NCBI GenBank assembly: GCA_021808485.1
Contig: JAKBBN010000002.1
Span: 18,796 to 82,795 of the forward strand
From: Planctomycetota bacterium
GTDB lineage: Bacteria > Planctomycetota > Phycisphaerae > WQYP01
Length of the DNA: 64,000 nucleotides
Direction of reading: 5' to 3'
Shown: piece after piece, positions 44,892 through 53,520 of the stretch
Position numbering within the stretch: the first letter of the stretch is position 1
Layout of the letters: each line of letters starts with the position of its first letter
Position numbers and translations under genes: made by a program
The notes under the pieces: generated by a model
What the model was told of the DNA's origin: nothing
Database searches by the model: none
What the model saw: only the letters and a program-made list of their open reading frames with translations

Positions 44892-45602
44892 TCACACCAC
44901 GGCTTCTTCATCCGCCATGCGCACCGCTTGGATAAAGCGCTCCATCAGCAAGGCGTCTTTTATTCCCGGCTCACCGGCGGTCTCCACCCCGCTGGAGACA
45001 TCCACTCCCCACGGCTGCACGCGGAGAACCGCATCACCGACATTTTCCGCGTTTAGTCCTCCCGCCAGAATCATCGGCGGCAGGCTGTCCATCCGTCCTT
45101 CGGCTGCCGCTTCCGCCAGCCAGGTCCAGTCAAATATCTGTCCAGTTCCGCCAATTTTGTCCGCGGCGAACGTATCAAGCACAATACCGTCCGGATGATA
45201 ACCCAGTGCCTCCACATGATCGGCAATTCGCAGAATGTCCGCCAATGAACCGATGCGCAACACCGGCCACAATTTGCAGGGCACCCGCCGGGAAATGGCG
45301 GCGACGGCGGGGCCGAACCCGCGCACCGCGGCCGCATCACCATATAACTGCAGATGTGTGATCTGCGGTGAGGCCAGCACCGTCTGCAAGCCCGTGACAC
45401 CGCCGGAGTCCGGAATATGGATCAGCGCCGCCACACCCGCGGTCTGCGGAAGCGCCGCCAGAATTTCCGCCGCAGCGGCAGCCGTCAATTTTCGGGGGCC
45501 GCCGACAAAATTCAGGCCCACGGCACCCGCCCCGAAATTCATGGCCTGCTGCGCGTCGACAGATCTGGTGATACCGCAAATTTTAACAAATGTGGATCGC
45601 AT
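44892..45602 (-). CDS. trpF: phosphoribosylanthranilate isomerase
   Basis: The 236-residue TIM-barrel enzyme isomerises phosphoribosylanthranilate in tryptophan synthesis. It shows FVKICGITRSVDAQQA with the catalytic Cys, LDTFAADKIGGTGQIFDW with the catalytic Asp, and PMILAGGLNAENV, then GVDVSSGVE in the phosphate site. No other trp gene is adjacent. A small frame with a strong ribosome site (45681-45911) lies upstream on the same strand. Confidence 0.95.
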   Translation of the reverse strand: MRSTFVKICGITRSVDAQQAMNFGAGAVGLNFVGGPRKLTAAAAAEILAALPQTAGVAALIHIPDSGGVTGLQTVLASPQITHLQLYGDAAAVRGFGPAVAAISRRVPCKLWPVLRIGSLADILRIADHVEALGYHPDGIVLDTFAADKIGGTGQIFDWTWLAEAAAEGRMDSLPPMILAGGLNAENVGDAVLRVQPWGVDVSSGVETAGEPGIKDALLMERFIQAVRMADEEAVV

Positions 45603-45680
45603 GACCGCAGTGTAGCATATTTGGACCGGATGGGTAACAAGCTCGCGGCGGAAGTGCGATTCTACCCAACGCGCCGCGAA

Positions 45681-45911
45681 TTATTCCAGTTTTAGAATAA
45701 TCTGTTGCCCGTCATACACAATCGCGGCATCCTGTTTTTCCAACTCCGCCCCGATTCCGCGCCCGGCCGCGCCATCATAATTTTTCGGTTGTGACGGAGA
45801 ATCATGCCGGGAAATTCGCCGTTCCGGCGCCCCGGCGGAAAAAATTCCTTTTCCCGCGGATACGGAGAGCCCGCCAGGGTAAAAGGTGTTTGATCCCCAT
45901 GCTGCCGGCAC
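45681..45911 (-). CDS. possible small protein upstream of trpF
   Basis: A 76-codon frame opens at GTG 45911, six bases after GGAGG, the best ribosome site in this stretch. It ends 78 bases before trpF. The sequence is hydrophilic with an orderly end (KQDAAIVYDGQQIILKLE). A competing frame to 46252 is antisense to the lipoprotein and less convincing. Function unknown; a leader-peptide or regulatory role for trpF is only a possibility. Confidence 0.4.
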   Translation of the reverse strand: MPAAWGSNTFYPGGLSVSAGKGIFSAGAPERRISRHDSPSQPKNYDGAAGRGIGAELEKQDAAIVYDGQQIILKLE

Positions 45912-46031
45912 GCAATACCTCCAGTCCTGAACAACTCCGTCAATAGTGCCGCGCCCATTTTTTTATTGGATATTTCCGGCAAAAGCCGCGACAATGCCGG
46001 TATGAGAATTTTGTCCGCGATCGTATATCGC

Positions 46032-46538
46032 ATGACGCCGATAATCGCCCGCTTCCACCGGCCCCGCCCCGGCCGTGCTGCCGCGTACGGACTGCCCGCC
46101 GCGATCAGCGCCCTTTTGCTTTTGGCCGGATGCTCTTCGGCGCCAACCGCGGCGCGGAGCAGCGTCCGGACATGCAAAGGTTCGGCAACCATTGTCACCG
46201 TTGACCCATACATGCGCGACGCCCGCGCCCGCTGGAGCGGCCGCACCATCACCCTGTGGTGGGACCGGACAACGGTATTTTACCGGCAGGGCAAACGCAT
46301 TGCCGCCATCCCGGCAAAACCCGGCCAAAAAATGAATTTCGACGGCCTTCTGGCGGATGGCGATATCTATCTGGGAAGGGCATGGGTCGGCCCGCCTCCG
46401 CCGCCATTCGGCGGTCTGCAGCCGTTTATTCAGCAGGGCCGCTGGCCAAAGAGCGTGGTTAAACCCAAAAAGCTCCCGCCCGGAAAACTGGTTTCACCCG
46501 GATCATCCGCCGGTGTTCCGCAATCGCTTCGACAATAA
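46032..46538 (+). CDS. lipoprotein, function unknown
   Basis: The product is about 168 residues if started at ATG 46032 (46002 is an alternative). A positively charged start leads to AAISALLLLAGCSSAP, a clear lipobox with Cys for lipidation. The mature part has VTVDPYMRDARARWSGRTIT and a Pro-rich stretch (VGPPPPPFGG). No family recognised. It would be a substrate for the encoded Lnt. It converges on ftsK; a small hairpin (GCGGC-AATA-GCCGC, 46543-46556) lies between them. Confidence 0.7.
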   Translation: MTPIIARFHRPRPGRAAAYGLPAAISALLLLAGCSSAPTAARSSVRTCKGSATIVTVDPYMRDARARWSGRTITLWWDRTTVFYRQGKRIAAIPAKPGQKMNFDGLLADGDIYLGRAWVGPPPPPFGGLQPFIQQGRWPKSVVKPKKLPPGKLVSPGSSAGVPQSLRQ

Positions 46539-46576
46539 CACCGCGGCAATAGCCGCTTAATCGGTTTCCCGCAGGC

Positions 46577-49129
46577 TCAGCCGCCGGTATCTTCGTCCGC
46601 CGGCCTGTCCTCCGGCACGGTCGCCCGCGCCTGCAGCTCGGCTTTCGCCGCATCTTCACGATCCGCGGCGAGGTTCGCCGCCTTCATAGATTCCCAGTCT
46701 TCCATGCTTATCAGCACATCGCTGGCCTGGCTGCCCTTGTATGCTCCCACAATACCCGCCGCCCGCATCTGATCCACAAGCCGGCTGGCGCGGGAATACC
46801 CTATCGCCAGCCGATGCTGCAGCAGGCTTACCGAACCGCGGCGTGATTCCACGATGATCTTCACTGCGTCATCAAACATCGGATCTTTTTCCGCTTCCGT
46901 CAGCCCGGTCGGCGCGCCCAGCTGCATAAGTTCCGGATGGAACTCGGGTTGGGCGATGTCCCGCAAAAATGCGCATACGTGTTTAATTTCCGAATCATCC
47001 ACATACGTGCCCTGGCCGCGCAGCAGATTGCCGCCCGTCGGTTTGAGCATCAGCATGTCACCCTGCCCCAGCAGCAACTCCCCGCCGGATTGATCCAGCA
47101 TGATCCGGGAATCAATCCGCGCCCGCACCTGGAAACAAATGCGCCCCGGCATATTGGATTTGATTAATCCCGTCACCACCTGCGCTTCCGGACGCTGCGT
47201 GGCCAGAATCAGGTGAATGCCCACCGCTCGCGCCTTCTGGGCGATGCGCACAATATGCCCTTCCACTTCCTTGCTCGTCATCATCAAATCCGCGAGTTCG
47301 TCGATGATGATCACGATGTATGGAAGATGAAATGGAAGCCGGGCCTCTTCCTCCGGACTCGTCGGCTCAAACTTCCGGATGATCTCCTCCCGCGACAGCT
47401 TGTTGTAATCCCGGATATGCCGCACGCCCCCCGTGGACAGCGTTTCATACCGCTCGTCCATTTTCTGCGTGGCCCATTCCAGCACGCTTTCCGCCTTGCC
47501 CATGTCGTCGATAATCGGCGTCATCAAGTGTGGAATATCCCGGTAATCCTGCATTTCCACCATCTTCGGGTCTATCATGATCAGTTTGACATGGTCCGGC
47601 CGCTGCGTAAGAAGCAGCGTCATGATGATGGAATTAATGCATACGGATTTGCCAGACCCGGTGGTACCGGCAATCAGCAGGTGCGGCATTTTCGTCAGGT
47701 CTTCAATCAGCGGATTGCCCGACACATCCTTGCCCAGGCACATCGGCAGCGCCATCTGCGAAAGCGGCTGGTGCCCAAGCTGCATCAGCTCTTTCAATCG
47801 CACCTGATCGCGATCCATGTTGGGCACTTCAATGCCCATCGTGGCCTTGCCCGTAATGTTGTCAATGCACCGCACCGGTGGGCTCATTAGCGCACGGGAT
47901 ATATCCTTGGACAGCCGCACCACTGCGGAACTCTTCACCCCCGGATCCAGTTCCAATTCATACAAAGTCACCACCGGGCCGGTGTCAATCGCCACCACCT
48001 TGGCCTGCACCCCAAAATGATGCAGCGACTCTTCCAGCACGCGGGCCTTTTCACGCACGCGCTGCTCCTGACCTTCCGTATTCGAAGGCTCCGGCTCCGT
48101 TAACAGGTCAATGTCCGGCAATCGATAATTGCCCAAATCCTGCTTTTGCGGCGGCGGCGCCTTGAATGGCAGCAGCGGCTCCGCCGAGGCCCGCGGCCGG
48201 CGCACCACCGGTTCGGCGCGCGGCAATTCCGCAGGTTCCGCCGCTTCACCCTGTTCGCCCTTCGCTTCCGACTCCTTCGCCGCTTCCTCCGGCGGCAAAA
48301 CCGGCGGAGACGGGGCGGGTATGGGCGGCAAAATGGCTTCTTCCACGGCCGTGCCCGTGCCGCTGTCCACCGGAGCCTTGATTGATACCGCCGGACGCGG
48401 GGCCATCTTCACCAGCGACCGCATGGGGTCCAGTTTGTCCCCTTTTTTCTTTCCCTTCGCCGGACGCGTGAACAGCCAGTTGAACAATTTGGCGACCATG
48501 GCTGTGGTGATTTCCCACGCCGCGCCCGCCGCCTGATTGGATTTTTTGGCGATTTTTTTCCGCGGCAACCGGCCCCATCCCGCCATCATCACCGCCGGTA
48601 CAGCCAGCAGAATCTCATCCGCCGCCAGCAAAAGGCCTATCGTCAGGCCCAAAAGCAATATAAGCATGGATCCAACATGCGAAAATTTAACTGTCAGGAA
48701 ATGCGCAATCCCCATTCCCAGCAGGCCGCCGGCGCCTTCCGGCAATTGCGCGCCAATGCCCGCCATCGCCGTCAATCCACTCCCCACCGCCACCAATACA
48801 GCGCCCCCCAGCAGACGAAACGCCATCTGCGTCACATTCCCCCCTGCCGTCCACACAAACAACGTGCAGCACAGCATGATCACCGCCACCCATGCACCCG
48901 GCCCGATGTAATTCATCAATAAAAAGGCCAGCGTCGCACCCACCGGTCCGCACCAGTTCATGGCATGCGCATGACCCGAAAAATAGCTTGGCGAACTCGC
49001 AAGATAGGTTGGATCGGAAACGTGAAAGGAAAGCAGCGCCAAGGCTGTAAATATCCACGCGACCCAGCCCAGCGGCACTAAACTTAACCGCAGTACACGC
49101 AAATGCCTTGGTGATGCCTTGCTGGCCAT
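46577..49129 (-). CDS. ftsK: DNA translocase FtsK/SpoIIIE
   Basis: The 850-residue protein pumps chromosomal DNA at the division septum. Four or so N-terminal membrane segments (residues 15-180) are followed by a Pro/Ala/Glu-rich linker (about 230-330) and the RecA-like motor. Walker A is LIAGTTGSGKSVCINS near residue 488 and Walker B is HLPYIVIIIDELADLMM. The C-terminal gamma winged helix (SVSLLQHRLAIGYSRASRLV) would recognise KOPS-like polarised sites. A chromosomal, not plasmid, context fits. Confidence 0.96.
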   Translation of the reverse strand: MASKASPRHLRVLRLSLVPLGWVAWIFTALALLSFHVSDPTYLASSPSYFSGHAHAMNWCGPVGATLAFLLMNYIGPGAWVAVIMLCCTLFVWTAGGNVTQMAFRLLGGAVLVAVGSGLTAMAGIGAQLPEGAGGLLGMGIAHFLTVKFSHVGSMLILLLGLTIGLLLAADEILLAVPAVMMAGWGRLPRKKIAKKSNQAAGAAWEITTAMVAKLFNWLFTRPAKGKKKGDKLDPMRSLVKMAPRPAVSIKAPVDSGTGTAVEEAILPPIPAPSPPVLPPEEAAKESEAKGEQGEAAEPAELPRAEPVVRRPRASAEPLLPFKAPPPQKQDLGNYRLPDIDLLTEPEPSNTEGQEQRVREKARVLEESLHHFGVQAKVVAIDTGPVVTLYELELDPGVKSSAVVRLSKDISRALMSPPVRCIDNITGKATMGIEVPNMDRDQVRLKELMQLGHQPLSQMALPMCLGKDVSGNPLIEDLTKMPHLLIAGTTGSGKSVCINSIIMTLLLTQRPDHVKLIMIDPKMVEMQDYRDIPHLMTPIIDDMGKAESVLEWATQKMDERYETLSTGGVRHIRDYNKLSREEIIRKFEPTSPEEEARLPFHLPYIVIIIDELADLMMTSKEVEGHIVRIAQKARAVGIHLILATQRPEAQVVTGLIKSNMPGRICFQVRARIDSRIMLDQSGGELLLGQGDMLMLKPTGGNLLRGQGTYVDDSEIKHVCAFLRDIAQPEFHPELMQLGAPTGLTEAEKDPMFDDAVKIIVESRRGSVSLLQHRLAIGYSRASRLVDQMRAAGIVGAYKGSQASDVLISMEDWESMKAANLAADREDAAKAELQARATVPEDRPADEDTGG

Positions 49130-49784
49130 TGCGACCCTCGACTTCCAATGTCACGGCTTCGCGGCCGGCATCCAATTGCCGGACCTCAATGCTTGCCTAT
49201 TGTAGCCCAATCCACGCTGTAAAGCATCCTGATGCCCGCGGCCGCCGTCCAGTTGAAACTTTAGTGCAGCCCGCTTAATTTGTGCCCCACCGCCGCTTTT
49301 GAATCCGTGGCAACTTCATCCAGCTTACGCCGGTTAAGACCCCCGGCATTCGCCGCCGATCTATTTGGAGGTTCCCTCATGCGATGAATAAGACAATGAA
49401 TCTGATGGCCATTCCCCCACCCATACCAAAGGAAACTGTCTGTTGGAAAGCGCCGCCGATCACGACATCAGCCACTCCGCAACCATTCCGCCCACGGCGA
49501 CCGAAATAGTGCCGCGAACGTCCGGTAAAAAGCTCGCTCTCGTCGGCGAGCTTGAATGCCCGAACGTCGGCAGTTTCACCCCGTGCATGTCCGCCCCGCC
49601 CATTGGCCACGCCAATGGCAGCAAGCCGGAAATACGACTATGTGTCGATTATTCGCCGCTCCACAAGACGAAAAGACCGCATTTCCAAACCGTTTCGGAC
49701 AAGTTGCCAGCCTGTTGTGGTGAACCTGCACGCGGCCGCATAAGTTGCCGATCTTTTCCTTGCCGCTACCGGTGGCACGGACTC
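49130..49784. other. non-coding spacer upstream of ftsK, left of the insertion element
   Basis: Apart from the uncertain short frame at 49377-49610, no gene is supported. The left 200 bases probably hold the ftsK promoter. The right part may be disrupted sequence next to the insertion element. Confidence 0.45.
49377..49610 (-). CDS. short coding-like frame, possible gene remnant
   Basis: An open frame from GTG 49610 to the stop at 49377 gives 77 residues with coding-like codon use (ADVRAFKLADESELFTGRS, then AFQQTVSFGMGGG), ending in a hydrophobic stretch. It has no recognisable start site and no known family. The plus-strand frame 49443-49787 over the same bases is a competitor. It could be the fragment of a gene broken by the nearby insertion. 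Confidence 0.25.
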   Translation of the reverse strand: MANGRGGHARGETADVRAFKLADESELFTGRSRHYFGRRGRNGCGVADVVIGGAFQQTVSFGMGGGMAIRFIVLFIA

Positions 49785-50511
49785 TGAGAGCCTGTTTGAA
49801 AAGTTTATAGAAGATTTGGAAGAACGCCGATAACGATAAGATGAAAAGGAATTCGTACCCTACTGACCTCACGGATGAGCAGTGGCTATTGATCGCGTCG
49901 CAGATTCCACCTCAGAAGCACGGCGGCCGCCCGCGCAAGGTGGATATGCGGCAGGTGGTCAACGGCCTGTTGTACCAAAGTCGCACCGGCTGCCAGTGGC
50001 GGGCGTTGCCCAACGACTTTCCACCGTGGAGCACGGTGGCCTACTACTTTTACCGCTTTCGTGACGATGGCACTTGGCAGTTGCTTCATGACCGGCTGCG
50101 AGAGCGGGTTCGGGTGGCTGCTGACAAAGCGCCCACACCTTCGGCGGCGATCATTGACAGTCAGTCGGTCAAGACGACGGAAAAAAGGGGGGCTGCTGCG
50201 GGTACGATGCCGGTAAAAAGATCAACGGGCGCAAACGTCATCTGATTGTCGACACGTTGGGAATGATCTTGGCGGTAATGGTGCATGCGGGCAGCGTGCA
50301 GGATCGCGACGGAGCCAAACGAACGCTGCGTAGGCTCATGGGGCGGTTTCCCCGTCTGAGCCTGATCTGGGCCGACAGGGGTTACGCCGGACGACTGGTT
50401 GTCTGGGCCGCGTGGCTGGCAGACTGTTCGACCACATCGCGCCACCCATCTGAATGCGGTATTCCCCACACCCCGAACCAATTATCCCGAATGCAAACCA
50501 CGCCGGATTAA
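49785..50511 (+). mobile_element. IS5-type insertion sequence (IS427-like), 3' truncated
   Basis: The left end is probably near GAGAGCCTGTTTGAAAAG (from about 49785), the start usual in IS5-family elements. The transposase covers 49841-50511 but stops after about two thirds of the usual length. No right inverted repeat or target duplication was found. The element ends against the stop codon of the convergent TolC gene at 50508. Confidence 0.75.
49841..50511 (+). pseudogene. IS5-family transposase, two frames, truncated
   Basis: The first frame (49841-50245) gives LTDEQWLLIASQIPPQKHGG and CQWRALPNDFPPWSTVAYYF, the N-terminal part, and reaches IIDSQSVKTTEK. At 50181-50192 is A6G6, and the reading continues in the -1 frame: EKGGCCGYDAGKKINGRKRH and VDTLGMILAVMVHAG. 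The second frame breaks off after DRGYAGRLVVWAAW and ends at 50511 in unrelated residues. The catalytic Asp of DSQSVK and that of WADRGYAG are present; the final Glu is lost. The frame change may be programmed slippage, as known in this IS group, but truncation makes the gene inactive either way. Confidence 0.85.
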
Positions 50512-52280
50512 TGAAAATAACCGTCCGGCCAGCGCCGCAGCCAACGGGGTTCGTGATTGTGAACGGGAAATTCGCCCGGCGCCTGTAGACTCAGGCGTTC
50601 CAGAAGCGAGCCTTCCTGCAGGTACAAATTCACCCGGGCATCCAGATAATTCACCACCGCCTGCGCTTCGGCAAGCCGCGCCGCCAAAAGATTGCTTTGT
50701 GCCTGGGCCACCAGCAACGAGGTGCTCTCGCCCACGCGAAACTGTCCAATCGTGGCCCGCAGCGCCTCGGCCTGGGCAATACGCGTGGCCCGCGTCGCGG
50801 CGATCTGCTGATAGGCCGTCCGGCAGTTGATATAGCCCGAGCGGACACTCAATTGCACCGTCTGCACCAGATTGGCCAACGCCGCTTCATCCTGATCACG
50901 CGAAAGCTCCGCCCCCTGATAATTCGCCTGGGCGGTACGGTTAAATATCGGATAGCTGCCGTTGATTCCGCCCACCACGGAAAATCCCTGCCCATTCAAC
51001 CGATCCACAGTCCGGCTGAATGCAGCCGCATAACCGGTTTTTCCCAGGGTGATGAATAAATCAAGCTTGGGCAGCAGTCCGTTACGCGTCTGAATAACCG
51101 ATAAATCCCCCTGCTGAATCTGCAGTCTGGATTCGTTGATCACCGGGCTGATTTGCATAGCTAGCGCCGTGTGCAGCTTCAGCGCGGATAAACCATGCGT
51201 GGGTACATACGGCTTGTTAAGAAGCTTGATTTTTGCATGCCAAAACGGGCTGCCCGGCGGCATAATCTGTTCCAGCAGGTTCAACCGCGCCACCTTCAGC
51301 GCGCCGTCCGCCGCCAGAAGTTGCTGATCCGTCACGGCGGCCTGCGCCACCGCCGCCGGCAGTTCGGACTGCGCCGTGCGCCCCACGCGTATCAGTTCCC
51401 TGGTCTGGTGCTCCTGCTGCAGGGCGACATTGTATGCGTCCGTCAGAATCCGCACATTCTCCCGGGCCAGAGCCAGCGCCCAGTAATTCGTCACGATTTG
51501 CGCCACGGTGGAAATGGCCAGCCCGCGCAGCTGATAGTCGGAAATTGTTTTCCCGATCTCGGCCTGGTGAATCGCCGCCAGGTTCACCTGCAGGCTCGCC
51601 CCCTGCAGCAGCGCCTGCGTCACACCCACCGAAACATTGGTGCTTGCCGACTGCCCCCCGCCGCTGTTGCCCATGTCGGACGATGCATTGGCGGAAATCG
51701 CCGTGCCCGTCGGCAAATTTTCCGAAACTCCCACCTGACCGGAGCCTGAATCACTGTTGCCATAACCGCCGGAACCCGGCGTGCGGTTTCGCCCCACCTG
51801 CCCGCCGAACGTAAGCTGCGGATCAAATGCGCCGCGCTGGGCCTCAATCTGAACCTGGGCAATGGAAGGCGAAAACCGCTGCACCACCAGCGCCGGATTA
51901 TTCGCCAGCCCCATGATCAGCGCCTGCTGCAATGAAAGCGACAATAACCCAGTCCCCGCGGGAAGGGTTGTGACTTTGCCGTCCGCGCCATGTTCCACCA
52001 CGCTCATCTGCGTGCCCGCGGCCGCATCGGCGCCGCTGGCATCCTGCACAGCCTGATGTGCGGTGGCCGCGGCTATATAGTTTTGATAACCTCCGGCATC
52101 AATGCTTTGGCATCCGGTCACGGCCAGAGCCGCCGCCGTCAGTATCACCAGGCCGCTGCGCCGCAGTTCGCCGATTTTCCGTCTTATGTCCCCGCCCGTG
52201 ACGTGCCCGCCGGCCGCCGGCAACCGGTTCACTTTCATGGATTTCGCGGCTGCTGGTGGAAAAAACGCCCGTTTACTCAT
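50508..52280 (-). CDS. TolC-family outer membrane efflux protein, probable lipoprotein
   Basis: The 590-residue protein would be the outer-membrane channel of the efflux system. An Arg-rich start and LVILTAAALAVTGCQS give a lipobox-like Cys. Two TolC/OEP repeats follow (about residues 125-330 and 345-560), with long helices such as QALIMGLANNPALVVQRFSP and RVSIAQAEALRATIGQFRV-type segments. Its ATG at 52280 overlaps the permease stop (ATGAGTAA), so translation is coupled. It is the last gene of the ABC-adaptor-permease-TolC unit. Confidence 0.9.
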   Translation of the reverse strand: MSKRAFFPPAAAKSMKVNRLPAAGGHVTGGDIRRKIGELRRSGLVILTAAALAVTGCQSIDAGGYQNYIAAATAHQAVQDASGADAAAGTQMSVVEHGADGKVTTLPAGTGLLSLSLQQALIMGLANNPALVVQRFSPSIAQVQIEAQRGAFDPQLTFGGQVGRNRTPGSGGYGNSDSGSGQVGVSENLPTGTAISANASSDMGNSGGGQSASTNVSVGVTQALLQGASLQVNLAAIHQAEIGKTISDYQLRGLAISTVAQIVTNYWALALARENVRILTDAYNVALQQEHQTRELIRVGRTAQSELPAAVAQAAVTDQQLLAADGALKVARLNLLEQIMPPGSPFWHAKIKLLNKPYVPTHGLSALKLHTALAMQISPVINESRLQIQQGDLSVIQTRNGLLPKLDLFITLGKTGYAAAFSRTVDRLNGQGFSVVGGINGSYPIFNRTAQANYQGAELSRDQDEAALANLVQTVQLSVRSGYINCRTAYQQIAATRATRIAQAEALRATIGQFRVGESTSLLVAQAQSNLLAARLAEAQAVVNYLDARVNLYLQEGSLLERLSLQAPGEFPVHNHEPRWLRRWPDGYFH

Positions 52281-53478
52281 AACGAAGTGCCTCAATCGGA
52301 TTGAGCTTGGCTGCCCGCTGCGCCGGATAGTAACCAAAAAACAGGCCTATTCCGGCGGATATGCTCAGTGCCAGCACCGCCATCGACGGCTGCACCTGGC
52401 CGGAAAAATTACGGAAGTGAACGTAATGCGCCGCCGTAACACCCGCGGCCACGCCGACCAACCCTCCCAGAATACTGATAAGGGCCGCCTCCACCAGAAA
52501 TTGCCGCATGATATCCCGTTCCCTTGCGCCAATCGCCTTGCGAATGCCGATTTCGCGGGTCCGCTCCGCCACCGTCACCAACATGATATTCATGATACCG
52601 ATGCCGCCTACCAGCAGTGAAATCCCGGCCACGGAACCCAAAAACATGGTAAACGCTCCGCCTATCCGGTTGGCCATGCGCAACACCTGCAGCTGATTGG
52701 AAATCCAGAAATCATCCTCATCGCCATAAATCAGACTGTGCCGCCGCCGCAACAGTGTTTCTATTTTTGCCTGCACCGGATCAAGATCCGCGGCATGCTC
52801 CACCTGAAGATCAATGTGATTCAGCGCCACGGACCGGCCCAGCAGGTTGGTCATCGCCGTGGTGTACGGTATCAGCACCTGATTATCCGGGTCAAACCAT
52901 CCATGGCGGCCCTTGGGCACCAGCACTCCGATCACCTGAAACCGCACGGTACCAACCGTTATTTTCCGGTCCAGCGGATCCTGTGACCCAAAAAGGCGCT
53001 CCGCGGTTTCAGGTCCTATAACGGCAACGGATGCCATGTCGCGCACATCAAAATCCGTAAAATTGCGACCTTCCTGAATTTTAAAGCTGTGAATGTGTAT
53101 CCACGTGGGCGCCACACCAATGGTGTTGCAATTGGTGAAATTGCCGCCCCATTTCACCGGCTCATTGCTTGCCACCACCGGCGAAACCGCCTTTACACCT
53201 GGAATGTTCAAAATGGCTATCGCGTCGGAAATGGACAACGGATCCGGAGATCCGTTAAGCACCGACGGCAGCTTCGGGTTATGCGGAAACACCGTGATGG
53301 TGTTCTTTCCCATCCGCGATACCCACCCAAGAATGTGCTGCTTGGCGCCGTTTCCCAGCGCCATCATCGCGATCACCGCGGCAACGCCGATAATCATGCC
53401 CAGCATCGTGAGAATGGCGCGAAGCTTGTTCGCCATCATGCTCCGCAACGCAATTTTTATCGTCGTCCAAATCAACAT
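52273..53478 (-). CDS. MacB-type ABC transporter permease
   Basis: The 401-residue protein starts MLIWTTIKIALRSMMANKLR; ATG 53478 is preferred, 53502 is possible. The layout is that of MacB/LolC-like permeases: one N-terminal helix, a large periplasmic MacB_PCD domain (about residues 50-270) and three C-terminal helices (FtsX domain) with TREIGIRKAIGARERDIMRQ. Unlike E. coli MacB, the ATPase is a separate protein (54915-55664). Confidence 0.92.
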   Translation of the reverse strand: MLIWTTIKIALRSMMANKLRAILTMLGMIIGVAAVIAMMALGNGAKQHILGWVSRMGKNTITVFPHNPKLPSVLNGSPDPLSISDAIAILNIPGVKAVSPVVASNEPVKWGGNFTNCNTIGVAPTWIHIHSFKIQEGRNFTDFDVRDMASVAVIGPETAERLFGSQDPLDRKITVGTVRFQVIGVLVPKGRHGWFDPDNQVLIPYTTAMTNLLGRSVALNHIDLQVEHAADLDPVQAKIETLLRRRHSLIYGDEDDFWISNQLQVLRMANRIGGAFTMFLGSVAGISLLVGGIGIMNIMLVTVAERTREIGIRKAIGARERDIMRQFLVEAALISILGGLVGVAAGVTAAHYVHFRNFSGQVQPSMAVLALSISAGIGLFFGYYPAQRAAKLNPIEALRYE

Positions 53479-53520
53479 AACACGTCCAACCTGCTCATCC
53501 AACCGCTTTGAAACCTGGAA

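Noticed and set aside
45692..46252. 186-codon minus-strand frame antisense to the lipoprotein
   Set aside because: The plus-strand frame has a clear lipobox, and the shorter minus frame at 45681-45911 has a better ribosome site.
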